Shown piece after piece: positions 1 to 64,000 of a stretch of DNA of 64,000 nucleotides; the stretch's first letter is position 1, and each line of letters begins with the position of its first letter. Under the pieces are notes generated by a model. It did no database searches. It had not been told where the DNA came from and worked only from the letters and a program-made list of their open reading frames with translations. The stretch is from assembly GCA_030765055.1 (NCBI GenBank), contig CM060953.1, positions 14,359,153 to 14,423,152 on the forward strand, given 5' to 3'. The position numbers were made by a program, and so were the translations under genes. Origin of the DNA: Mantis religiosa (Eukaryota; Arthropoda; Insecta; Mantodea; Mantidae).

Positions 1-811
1 ATAATAAACAGCCTTACACACAGACTAGTCAACATACCCATGGAAAAAGAAGAATATTTCAAGGAACAAAAAGCAATAATACACATAGCAGAAGAAAACG
101 GATACAACAAAAGTTTGGTGTTGAAGAAAATTAGAAAATCTAAACTAAAGAAAACCATTAAGGAAACAACCACATTTATTAAAGAAAAAGAAAGCAACAG
201 CATATTCAGTTCATTCACATATCATCCAAAAACATTTAATAAATTTAAAAAGATATTCAAGGAACAAAATATCATCTTGGCACCTACTAATAGATACTCA
301 ATTTTAAAATTACTAAATTCAAAAACAAAAGATGAAATTCCTTCAGGTAACAAATCTGGAATATACCAAATAAATTGCAAGAATTGTGAAAAATGCTACA
401 TAGGTCAAACAAAAAGAAATTTAAAAACCAGAGTCAAAGAACACTTTAGAAACATCAGATTGAAACAAGAAGACAAGTCAGCAGTAGCATTTCATTTTTG
501 GAATGAAAACCATGACATTGATCCAAATCCAAAATTATTAAAAGCAGTGATAAACCAAAATAGATTGACAACATGGGAGAACATATTCATCTGGAAAAAT
601 AAGGATCGCGTAATGAACTTTGAAATCCCGCCAGCAGATAATTTGACAAAAAAGTTCATAGTTCCACCACCAGAGAGAGCAGATAACAACATTTGCCAGT
701 TGGGAAGAGATTGAAAATGGAGGCCAGGGCCTTTGAAACTAGTCTCTCATAAATATATGAAAAAGTAAGTGACGAGTGTCAATAAACCAACCACAAATAA
801 TTTTTATATTG
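1..811 (+). mobile_element. Penelope-like element P2, 3' part with GIY-YIG nuclease
   Basis: The frame is open from base 1 to 714, so the element is cut by the window edge. It encodes the end of the PLE reverse transcriptase and the linker (TYHPKTFNKFKKIF), then the GIY-YIG endonuclease: SGIYQI, CYIGQTKRNLKTRVKEHF, SAVAFHFW and the terminal MNFEIPP motif. Known for the family: this nuclease nicks DNA to prime reverse transcription. The pLTR follows to about 811, where it enters a LINE ORF2, so the PLE inserted into that LINE. It is a near twin of the copy at 28795-30087. Confidence 0.9.
706..748 (+). ncRNA. Hammerhead ribozyme motif, P2 pLTR (variant core)
   Basis: Stem I AGAGA (706-710) can pair with TCTCT after the cleavage site. 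The core is TTGAAAA instead of CUGANGA; stem II AGGCC-AG-GGCCT; GAAA at 735-738; then C-TA-G and T-C, giving a GUC triplet at 742-744. Core C3 is U and G8 is A, a compensated change. Activity is doubtful. Confidence 0.6.
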
Positions 812-1786
812 TTTAAAATCATCGGAAGCAAGATTATGTTTAGTTAGTCTACTTAGGAAACGAAGTCTTTTGCTTGATATCCGAATACCCTTAGTAACCC
901 ACTTAGTTTTATGTGTTTTTTCTTTCAAAGTTGTGATAGGCATGGCTATGTTCAAGTTGAGATTAAGAATTTTTTCAAATTCGATGTAACATTTATCCAG
1001 GTCATTTTCGCAGCAATACACATCCATCCAGTTTTCTTTGGAGAGTAAGTAGTTAAAGTATTTAATATTGTCTTCACTGTATATCCTACACTTTTTTAAT
1101 GACTGACCAGGGTTGCTTAAAGTATTATGCAATTTTATTTTAAGTTTTTGACCGTAGTGATCTGAGATGCCTGTCTCAAAGTTGTCAACTTCGAACTCAA
1201 ATTTATTGGAATTCAAGATAAACTGATCTATAGCACTTATTGATTCTACAGCTACTCTAGTAGGTGAATTTATAACTGCTTCTAAGCCATACATGCTCAG
1301 TAGATCTGTGATCTGTCTTTTACCTCGACCTTCTTCCAAAAAGTTTATATTTAGGTCACCCACAATGATTACATTTCTTTTCCCTCTATAAAAATGATTT
1401 AAAATAATATCTAATTTTCTGATGAATTCATTTAAGTCACTGGTGGGGTTTCTGTACAAACAAATTACTATAACTTTGGAATCAGACAGTTCCACCATAC
1501 ATCCCTCAAAGTGCTCATCGCACATTAAATTGTTGAAGGTAGATATCTGTTTAGCCAAAATATTTTCTTTTACAAAAATACATGATCCCCCATTGTTTTT
1601 AGTTTGTCTACAGTAAAAGCTTTCCCTTATATAACCTTCAAAGTTTAACATGCCTATTTCATTTTCTTTTAACCAGTGTTCAGTAAGTGCTATGATATCA
1701 ATGCCCTGTAATTTATCATTTAATAACACTTCAAAGTTAGTATGCTTATTTCTAATGCTTTGTACATTTTGATGAAAGATAGACAA
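812..1786 (-). pseudogene. CR1/Jockey-like LINE ORF2: endonuclease part only
   Basis: An AP-type endonuclease domain: SIFHQNVQSIRNK, ALTEHWL, GGSCIFVK, VGDLNINF and the SDH motif (GISDHYG), followed by the linker toward the RT (KTKWVTKGIRISSKRLRFL). The frame stops where PLE P2 is inserted at about 811, so the RT part is not in the window. Its ORF1 lies upstream at 2113-3135, with a hairpin element inserted between the two. The relatives at 36-37.5 kb and 44-48.5 kb show the usual full structure. Confidence 0.88.
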
Positions 1787-1806
1787 TGAGTAATTCTGTA
1801 TAAACT

Positions 1807-2067
1807 ATTAAATTTTAGATGAGTCGCGTTTTTTACACATCTGCTTCACTTTCGTACCTATTTTGAGGACATGTTTCGCAAATCTTCGCTTGCATCTACG
1901 GCAAGCACAAGAGCCGCACAAGAGCCGTAGATGCAAGCGAAGATTTGCGAAACATGTCCTCAAAATAGGTACGAAAGTGAAGCAGATGTGTAAAAAACGC
2001 GACTCATCTAAAATTTAATAATTTTTCGCTTCACTGTGGTGTTCCAATACAGTTGAATCTCGATATA
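1807..2067. mobile_element. P1 solo hairpin (inverted pLTR pair) with 12-bp TSD
   Basis: Two nearly perfect inverted arms around about 1906-1915 (atgagtcgcg ... cgcgactcat) with no coding sequence, plus a short unpaired tail to 2067. It is flanked by the direct repeat tctgtataaact at 1795-1806 and 2068-2079. It sits between ORF1 and ORF2 of the LINE. The sequence matches the ends of the P1 element at 5040-6335. Confidence 0.88.
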
Positions 2068-2112
2068 TCTGTATAAACTGTTTTGCTGGTTGAACATCCA
2101 CCACGTTACTTT

Positions 2113-3135
2113 TCAGTTTCCCTTAAGTACAGATGTAATTACATTAACTAATAACTGTCCAAATTTGGCTGACCCTCTGCGATTAAGATGTATGCCATCT
2201 CGACCAAAGTCATTGTCATACAGCCAAGAATTCCCATCTACCAGTAGGCAATCTTTGGAAGAACAGAGCCATTCAAGATCTCTGTTTATTCTCATTATTC
2301 TGTTGCTGTTTATATCACGCCTACGAAGTACGCCACTTATTATAATGCTAGCCCCTTTAGCTTGAGATTGAATTGAGTTCACTAGGTTTATTGCTTCATT
2401 AAGAATTTCTTCATCACTCACCCCCCGTCTGATGTTATTTGTCCCAGCATGAATTAACACCACTTCCGGATTATCTTCTTTTAGGTTCATGTTTTCCACT
2501 TTGTTTTGCATTTCGTTTAGTTTTATTCCAGGAAGGCAAAACGTTTCGTAACCTCTTTCTTTGCATGCCTCACCAGAAAATTTCAAGATGGAATCACCTA
2601 CGACTAACACACGCCTTTTATTTGCACTGATTTTTGAATCACATTGATTAGCATTTTGTTCACTGCTTTCTTCATTCGCCACATCCGTTTTTTTCAGAAC
2701 CTCAAACCTGTTTTTGGTTGAAAAAGCTTCTTTTCCACGTTCCCTAACCTCAACACTCCGCGGTCCTTTTGTAACGGTACTGTATGAAGGACTTGCATTT
2801 TCTCTGTTTATTGTATCCTTTAAATCTGCGTTTTCAGATTTTAGTTGGTTGATTTCTTTTTGAGCATTAAGGAGGTCCCTTGTGAGCAAATTGATCACCA
2901 TGTGAAGCGACGCTATTGTTTCCGCCTCCCGTGTTGTGTCCGATGTATCACCACCCAATTTGCGGCCGGCATTTTCTGCATTTCCACTTTCGATATCGGA
3001 GTCTTTATTACCACTTCTTACTTGATCCACGTCGGTTGCGATATGAACTTCTTTTTTTCCATTTTCACTTTTTTCCACGCTATTAACTTGTAAAAGTTGC
3101 TTACTAGAACGCGTCATTACACCACCGGTCGCCAT
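2113..3135 (-). pseudogene. LINE ORF1 with SGNH esterase domain
   Basis: The Met at 3135 (MATGGVMTRSSKQ) is the likely start; the frame open back to 3258 belongs to an older host element. A Ser/Glu-rich leader and a coiled-coil segment (around LLNAQKEINQLKSENADL) precede an SGNH/GDSL hydrolase: VVGDSILKF, IHAGTNNIRR, GRDGIHLNRRG. ORF1 esterases are known in CR1/L2-type LINEs. The partner ORF2 fragment is at 812-1786. The ORF is intact, but the LINE is broken by a PLE and a hairpin. Confidence 0.88.
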
Positions 3136-3138
3136 TGT

Positions 3139-3853
3139 GAATGGAGATGTGAATATTTTCTTTACTGTGGAAATTAATATATCTACTTCTGGAAATGTTG
3201 ATGTGACCTGTTCTGCCATGATGAATTCGATGAAAAGCATGGGCCAAACATGTAACATGCACCATCTTACTGTAAAATAATTGGATCGATTTTGCCACCT
3301 TTACCATGTCTGTTAGGAAGAGGAGTACATTGTCATGCTGTATTCCACTAGGCCACAATAAACACATAGATTTATCGAACAGTTTGCATATCTGACAGTG
3401 GTTAACAGCTTCTATAACCTCTGAGGTTAGAAGAAACATTTGTCCGGCACTAGTAGCTTCTAGCATACCATTCGCCACATAATGCCCCTCTGAATTGGGT
3501 GTCTCATCAATTGATGCATAATTCTTTTTTTTCCCCCATTCACACATTCACGTATTCAGTTTAATGTGTCTTCATAATATTTTTGTAGGTAACTTTTAGG
3601 CAGTTGATTCATCTGGAATTGTATGACCAGTGTGACATTCAAGAAAATCTCGTAACCTGGAATTACTTAATTTCACTAGCAGAATATTTGCGCTAAGAAA
3701 CATTTTACATAATTCTTTATAAAAGGAATAGGACTTGTTACTTAATGTCGAAAATGTTTCTTTTAACAGTAACTGAGACTCTTGTCCTTTTTTTTTCACA
3801 TTTTGAAGAGCTCGCAAATGTTTTTCTGTGGATGCAATCCACATATACTGCAT
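3139..3853 (-). pseudogene. hAT-like (CGGBP1-like) transposase relic
   Basis: Pieces in three frames read as one protein: KELCKMFLSANILLVKLSN, FLECHTGHTIPDESTA, then after a frameshift and a stop KNYASIDETPNSEGHYVAN, LLFLTDMVKVAK, MVHVTCLAHAFHRI and, after another shift, FPEVDILISTVKKIF. This order matches a transposase-like family common in insect genomes and related to CGG-repeat-binding proteins. The LINE at 812-3135 interrupts it. The tract 4260-4290 (ccaggccctag) may be its terminal repeat. A second relic is at 49476-49990. Confidence 0.7.
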
Positions 3854-4018
3854 GATGTAACCGGCGATTCCTCGAATTGATGCGTCATAAATTCACCAGC
3901 ACTGTTAGGATGCTGACCTGTGTTAATTACATGTTTACCACACTTACAAAATTACTATTTTATATCAAATATATAAATGAACTTTTAATCACAGATTATT
4001 TTAAAACCCCGCAAAAAG

Positions 4019-4084
4019 CCCATGGGTCAGGGTCAGGTCCATCACGGGAATCGAACCCAGGCCTCCCAAATGCGGGCTCCAGAT
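4019..4084 (-). repeat. Small tRNA-derived SINE fragment
   Basis: The minus strand holds a strong Pol III B box (GGGTTCGATTCCCG) in a short stretch ending at about 4084. No A box or tail can be assigned, so only a fragment is claimed. Confidence 0.45.
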
Positions 4085-4593
4085 GAAAATGCCCTATAAA
4101 TTCTTGAAAAGAAAGCATTTAAATGTTAAAAAAATGACTTTATTATAAAAATGTGGAAAAAATGCATTTTGATGACCTATAAAAACCATATATATCTAAT
4201 GCATTTATTCCAGAATGCACTTAATTTCCAATAAGCATCGTCTAAGACTAATCAGAAAAAAGATGACTTTTCATCAAAATCCAGGCCCTAGTTATGAGCT
4301 TACAGAGGTGAGAGCTGGCATGTGAAGTAATGTTACACAGCAGTTTATGGTCGAGTCCACTTGTCTATTTGTAAGACAAAAGGGGTGTCAGATTGCTGAT
4401 CCACTAGCTTTATCAGAGCAGAGATTTTACCCCCACCATTGATTTGCATGATGTCACTCACGCATCTGAGCAAGGTCATGCACCAGCTCCTCTGGTAAGT
4501 GTGGATTGTTTAATATGCAGCCAATATCTACAGATATTTCATAAGATGACCTTTCCAATAAAAAATGCCTTATTTAAAGATGTATATACTAAC

Positions 4594-59920
<55,327 letters not shown>

Positions 59921-60049
59921 CTGGAAAAATGAATGTACCTACTTTATTACATATAGTATTAGAAGAATAAAATTAACATTTTAAACAAACCTGATGTATG
60001 TTTTGGAAACAACCTGAAGCATAACAGTTAAATATGGTTCACTGCAAAA

Positions 60050-60345
60050 TCAGCCATATATAGCCATATATAGGCTAAGGTGTTTGATAGATGGTCAACA
60101 TGAAAAACTCAATGCCATGGCCAGGATTTGAACCACGGATAGTATGTCGCCACAAACGGTGTATCTCGAATGCGAGAGCCCCTAGTGGTCTACCGGGGAA
60201 ATATATGAGTCAACTGAAGAATTTAATGTCAGTACGGCACATTGGTCATGGTAGCTCAAAGGTTAAGAGTGACTGGACAGAAACCAAGAGATCCATGGTT
60301 CAAATCCTGGCCATGGCATTGAGTTTTTCATGTTGCCTCTATCTA
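60050..60345. repeat. S1 SINE foldback pair
   Basis: 60100-60140 holds a minus-strand B box (ggatttgaaccacgg). 60245-60320 is a plus-strand head: A box tagctcaaaggttaagagtg, B box ccatggttcaaatcc. The body with tctaccggggaaatatatga lies between. Confidence 0.77.
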
Positions 60346-60518
60346 TATATCAGTTTTCTTATACTGTGTAGCTGTGTAGCATGTGATTGTGCTAGTCACC
60401 AATTAGAAAGTGATTGACATTTTGAATGGTGAGAGGCGATTTTGCCACTTGCTGTTGTCACGTGAAGAGCGCATTAGGATTATGTGTACAAAGCAGATTC
60501 GGTCCCAACTGCAGTGGG

Positions 60519-60519
<1 letters not shown>

Positions 60520-60594
<75 letters not shown>

Positions 60595-60655
60595 TACTAT
60601 TATTATTATTATCATCATCATTATCATCATGATCATCATTATTATTTATTATTAT
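60520..60655. repeat. (TTA)n microsatellite
   Basis: Trinucleotide run with TCA interruptions toward its right end; the solo LTR was inserted in it. It gives spurious poly-Ile/Leu frames. Confidence 0.97.
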
Positions 60656-61088
60656 TGTGACTGTGGGTTTGTAGAATTAAAAGTCCAAGTTGCAGAAATT
60701 CCAAATGTTATTTATTTCCGTAGAAACACACTTTGGTCACGTAATATACACCAATACAATCTACAAGGTCTTTAACCACAAACAAAGAGTTCACTTTCAA
60801 AACACAGTTGAACGAGTCCCGATTACCACTCTTTCATTACGACTCTGACACTAACTGGCAATCACGGTTCCTTTTTATAGCTCACTCATATTTCTAGATG
60901 GTTGTAGGATGTTCTCTATTCACTGTTCCAGAAATTACCAGATGAAACACAAACCTTTCAGTCATCTAACTTTATCTGTTTCGGCAAGCCTTTTATTTCT
61001 GCGCTGCCCTATCTGTCCCTTATCTCCGCGCTGCATTATCTGCCCCTTTGTGTGCATCAGTCGCCAGTCACACAATGGGTTGGCAACA
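60656..61088 (-). mobile_element. Solo LTR, copy 4 (minus)
   Basis: On minus it begins TGTTGCCAACCC and ends ACCCACAGTCACA. It has a TATA box gctataaaaagg at about 60880 and aataaataacatttgg near 60710. Flanks ttat and ttac (60652-60655, 61089-61092) differ in one base. The 3' ends agree with copies 1-3 although the bodies differ. Confidence 0.75.
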
Positions 61089-61136
61089 TTACTACTACTA
61101 CTACTACTTTTATATTATTATTATTACTATTATTAA

Positions 61137-61925
61137 TATAATTTTGAGTCGAACTAATACTCAATGCTCCACTTATTGCTAGTATTTACCCAGAACACAC
61201 TTCGTTAGGATCTTCCTAACATCTTCAGCTTTTGTTGACTAATGGACGTTGGCTTTGTGAACTCATTGGAGGCAATAGGTGCGTCTCTAACGGTATCTTG
61301 ATGAACTTTAAGTTTGGGTTTTCTTCAAAGGTAGTGTCGAAATTAAACAATTTTCTTTCATATTTCTTTATGAAGATTTTTTCCCACGTGGTTAATGCAA
61401 CTGGACCTTGGACACCTTTTAATAAGTAGATTTATTGTTCTATATCATGATTTTCCTTTCAAAAATGGTGCGCTACCGCCGATTTATCTATTTCTTGGTT
61501 CCTGATGTTCCTAAAATGCTCTTTAAGCTTAATGTTCAAGTTCCTTTTAGTTTTTCCAATGTAAGTTGTCACAGCCTTTGCAGTTTATCCGGTACACTCC
61601 TGATTTTTTTGTCTGTGGGTATCTCCCTTGTATTATGTGATTTCAAAAGGTGTTGTACACTAAATTTGTTCTGTGGGGCCAAAGTAATATTGTGCTCTTT
61701 GAAGACTTTTTGGGAAAGGTGTGAAGCTCTGGGATGATATGTAAATTTTCTGTATGAAGTTTCATTGCTGATTGGGAAAAGAGTAGTTATTTGTTTGCAT
61801 CTTTGTTGCCTTTTGAATTTATCAATTTTGTTTTTTACCAATTCAGCACTAAATCCATTGTATTCTGCAATGTGAATATGTATTATGTTCCAAAGGATGA
61901 AATAAATGCAATATTATTGTACTCT
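61137..61925 (-). mobile_element. P3 Penelope 3' half, broken frame
   Basis: Minus: FTYHPRASHLSQKVFKEHNI, TLAPQNKFSVQHLLKSHN, IPTDKK, then the nuclease in shifted frames (CKGCDNLHWKN-like, GNQEIDKSAVAHHF) and FNFDTTFEENPNLKFIKIPL; the pLTR ribozyme has GAAG instead of GAAA (about 61215). It shows more N-terminal sequence than other P3 copies. Confidence 0.78.
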
Positions 61926-62085
61926 TTGATATATTCCACCAGTTCACCAAACCAACGTCCATTAGTCACAACAGCTGATGATGTTAGGAAGACCCTAACG
62001 AAACGCATTCTAGGTAAATAGTAGCAATAAGTGGAGCATTGAGTATTAGTTCGACTCAAAATTATATTAACCTTGTGCTTCATTG
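61926..62085 (+). mobile_element. P3 pLTR piece in opposite orientation
   Basis: Starts with the nuclease end (agttcaccaaaccaacgtcc) and continues through the pLTR and outer tail (cttcattgtatcatagtcgt). With 61137-61925 it forms another foldback PLE with the coding part between the arms. Confidence 0.75.
61975..62009 (+). ncRNA. Hammerhead ribozyme motif, P3 pLTR
   Basis: CTGATGA (61975-61981), stem II GTTAGG-AAGA-CCCTAAC (one mismatch), GAAA (62000-62003), CGCA instead of CGCG, then UU. Confidence 0.6.
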
Positions 62086-62164
62086 TATCATAGTCGTTAC
62101 ACATTGGAATTACTATTATTATTATTATTATTATTATTACTACTACTATTATTACTATTATCAT

Positions 62165-62935
62165 TGGACACAACATGAACATGTATGCACATATAAGACA
62201 CGTGACAGGAAAAGTGGAAAAAGCAGCTGCGGCTCTTGGACGACTTATGCCGAATGTTGACAGATCAAAACCAGGGAAAAGAGAAGTGTTGGCAAGTGTG
62301 GTTAATTCCATAATAATATACTGTGTGGCATTTTGGTACACCTGGTTGGAGAAACCAACATGTAGAAGAATTACAGAAAGACCACAACGAAAGATCATGA
62401 TAAGAATAGCCAGTGCATATAGAACTGTTTCAACCAGAGCACTTCAGGTAATAGCAGGTGCTATACCTATACACTTAGTTGCCAGTGAACATATACACCA
62501 GCAAGGGAATGTTAATATGGCAGAAAAGAAACATATCAGGGAAAGTACCCTAGAAAAATGGCAAAACAAATGGGAGGCAGAAGTAACGGTTGCTCAATGG
62601 ACCAAAAAGTTTATCCCAAATATTATACCATGGATTAATAGGAAACATGGCGAAGTTGATTTTTATTTGATCCAATTTTTGTCTGGGCACGGAAATTTTA
62701 ATGCATCTTTATTTAAAATGGGAGTAGCCACAAATGAAAACTGCTGGTATTGTGGTGACAGAGGTACCCCAGGACACACAATTTTAAAATGCTGAAAGTG
62801 GATGGAAATTAGACAAAAATGTCTGGAAAAGCTCAACCAAGAGCTACACATTCGGAATATAATTCCAGTAATGTTAGATAATATACAAAATTGGATTTAA
62901 ATGCAAGATATGATAGTAAATATTTTAAAATATAA
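62165..62935 (+). mobile_element. R1-type LINE, 3' end of ORF2
   Basis: The ORF to 62795 reads GKVEKAAAALGRLMPNVDRS, ALQVIAGAIPIHLVASE, WQNKWEAEVTVAQWTKKFIP, QFLSGHGNFNASLFKMGV, and a CCHC-type end NCWYCGDRGTPGHTILKC. This C-terminal order is that of R1-clade LINEs. 5' truncated at a (TTA)n run. Confidence 0.85.
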
Positions 62936-63184
62936 AAGAAGGATGAAGCACAGTAAGAAATAATGGTAGCAGCACTATGAAGTAATACCGAGAGGTCTTT
63001 CCATAGTGCTGTGAGGTATATTGGTGGGGTTTTAGTGGAGGGCCCACACTTGCCAGTTAGACTGGCATGCTTAGACATCCCTCCCCCCCCCCCATAAAAG
63101 AAAACTACTGCTACTATACACGAAGACAATAGTAAGTCGTGGATCTACATGCAAAGGATAGAACATGTAGTCGATGGTATTATT

Positions 63185-63510
63185 ATATAAACTCGAGGGT
63201 ATCTGCCAGGACAATCCACACAGAGTGTAGACTGACCCCCCTCTGACAACCAGGGAGTTACCGAGCTGCCCCGAAAGGGCGCTCGGCTCCTCCGTGGGGC
63301 TTTCCATATGGCAAGACCTAGAGACTAATGAGCCCCCCCATCTGATCCTATGGACTCAAGACGGGATGGAAGTGGATACGCCACTTATGTGTGCCAACTT
63401 CAAAATGGGAAGGCTACCTATATGACTTAGGTTGGATCGCCTGGTGATCTAGCACACCTTCTACTAGCTATGCTGGCTAGTATGCTGGAATATTATGGCT
63501 TCCCTCAACC
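63185..63510 (+). repeat. S3 repeat, partial copy (plus)
   Basis: gagttaccgagctgccccga, ggaagtggatacgccactta and tctagcacaccttctactag are the reverse complement of the S3 body at 14.7-14.95 kb. Confidence 0.82.
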
Positions 63511-63648
63511 TCAAATTTATAACTGTATCCCGGTTTTTGGTTATTAATATTTTTTCCCAAATATCCAATTCTGTGAGTGTACTTAAAGATTTTAACAGTT
63601 TTAAGTTTTGGCCAATGTTGTGGTTTTCTGTCCAAAAATGGTGTGACC
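63508..63648 (-). mobile_element. P5 Penelope fragment
   Basis: Almost the same as 27597-27735: cccaaatatccaattctgtg, gtgtacttaaagattttaac, ggccaatgttgtggttttct. Nuclease end only. Confidence 0.8.
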
Positions 63649-63649
63649 G

Positions 63650-64000
63650 AGACTAATAATCACAATGGACAAAATAGTCACAAAGGAGTTTTGGGTGTGA
63701 AAAGACATGGCTCCCAGAGGTGAAAGTTTCACACACACACAGCTGTGCAGTGAGGACAGGCGGTCTGCGGCTGGCGGCCGATTCAGGCGGTTATCTGCTT
63801 CTGTCTTGGTCAAAGGAGACCAGAAGCAATGAGAGAAGATATTTTTTGGTTCCTATGTACGTGAAGAATGAATTAAGTTTTATTGAGTAATAAGCATTCT
63901 ACATACGGTCACTCTGAACAGTGAAATATTGATAACCTTGGTCGGCAACTTCGAGTTTGATGTGATGATAAAAAGAAGCAGTCATTAAACCAGTTTGAAA
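63650..64000. other. Intron or upstream region, nothing recognised
   Basis: No upstream ZNFX1 exon or repeat recognised before the window edge. Confidence 0.45.

Noticed and set aside
40..714. Host GIY-YIG nuclease gene
   Set aside because: RT linker, MNFEIPP end, pLTR and multiple copies show it is a Penelope element.
1880..1960. Intact hammerhead in the P1 hairpin and in 5040-6335
   Set aside because: Stem II-like pairing and GAAAC-AT-GTC are there, but CUGANGA reads gtagatg, so the core is lost in these copies.
2113..3258. A single 381-residue host gene
   Set aside because: Its first 41 residues are a transposase relic and the rest is LINE ORF1.
4440..4520. A further ZNFX1 exon just after exon k
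   Set aside because: The minus-strand frame (HLPEELVHDLAQMRE then stop) has no Cys pattern and no fitting splice sites.
60403..60775. Overlapping poly-Ile/Leu/Met ORFs
   Set aside because: Translation of a (TTA)n run on both strands.
59921..64000. Upstream ZNFX1 exons
   Set aside because: Searched on minus; the only coding-like stretches are PLE, R1-type LINE and LTR sequence.

Overview
This is an intron-rich, AT-rich animal nuclear sequence, most likely from a large-genome insect. The arguments are a host gene with GT-AG introns of several kb, tRNA-derived SINEs, mariner and Tc1 elements with TA targets, an R1-type LINE, CR1/Jockey-type LINEs whose ORF1 carries an esterase domain, and very many Penelope-like elements (PLEs). 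I cannot name the species.

The one host gene is a ZNFX1-like gene (NFX1-type zinc-finger, SF1 RNA helicase) on the minus strand. Eleven exons run from 59920 down to 4594: 3403 coding bases in about 55 kb. Every junction is GT-AG and every phase fits. They encode the helicase core (Walker A in the first visible exon, motif VI in the sixth) and then five exons of NFX1-type zinc fingers. The 5' end lies beyond 59920 and the 3' end before 4594, with no convincing exon for either in the window.

Nearly everything else is transposons, many nested. Left part (1-16.6 kb): a PLE inside a CR1-like LINE that is itself inside a hAT-like transposase relic, a 1.3-kb palindromic PLE, two solo LTRs, a Harbinger-like relic with a tandem array, a Tc1 relic with an IS630-like relic inside, and a long tRNA-derived SINE. 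Middle (16.6-35 kb): SINE clusters, PLEs of several families, a third solo LTR, a satellite built from a Tigger-like transposase tail and split by a LINE, and a PLE inserted in another PLE. Right part (35-64 kb): a maT-like element holding SINE and LINE, a mariner holding a PLE holding a nearly intact LINE with a DNA transposon at its 5' edge, further mariners, a fourth solo LTR and an R1-type LINE.

The most interesting system is the PLE set. At least six families are present and their terminal repeats (pLTRs) carry recognisable hammerhead ribozymes: CUGANGA, stem II, GAAA, a tiny often palindromic stem III, and an NUH cleavage triplet. Several insertions are 'solo hairpins': two inverted pLTR arms with no coding part, flanked by 10-13 bp target duplications. 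They sit in introns of a gene whose relatives act in dsRNA sensing and small-RNA pathways. Family labels P1-P9 and S1-S3 are local to this report.
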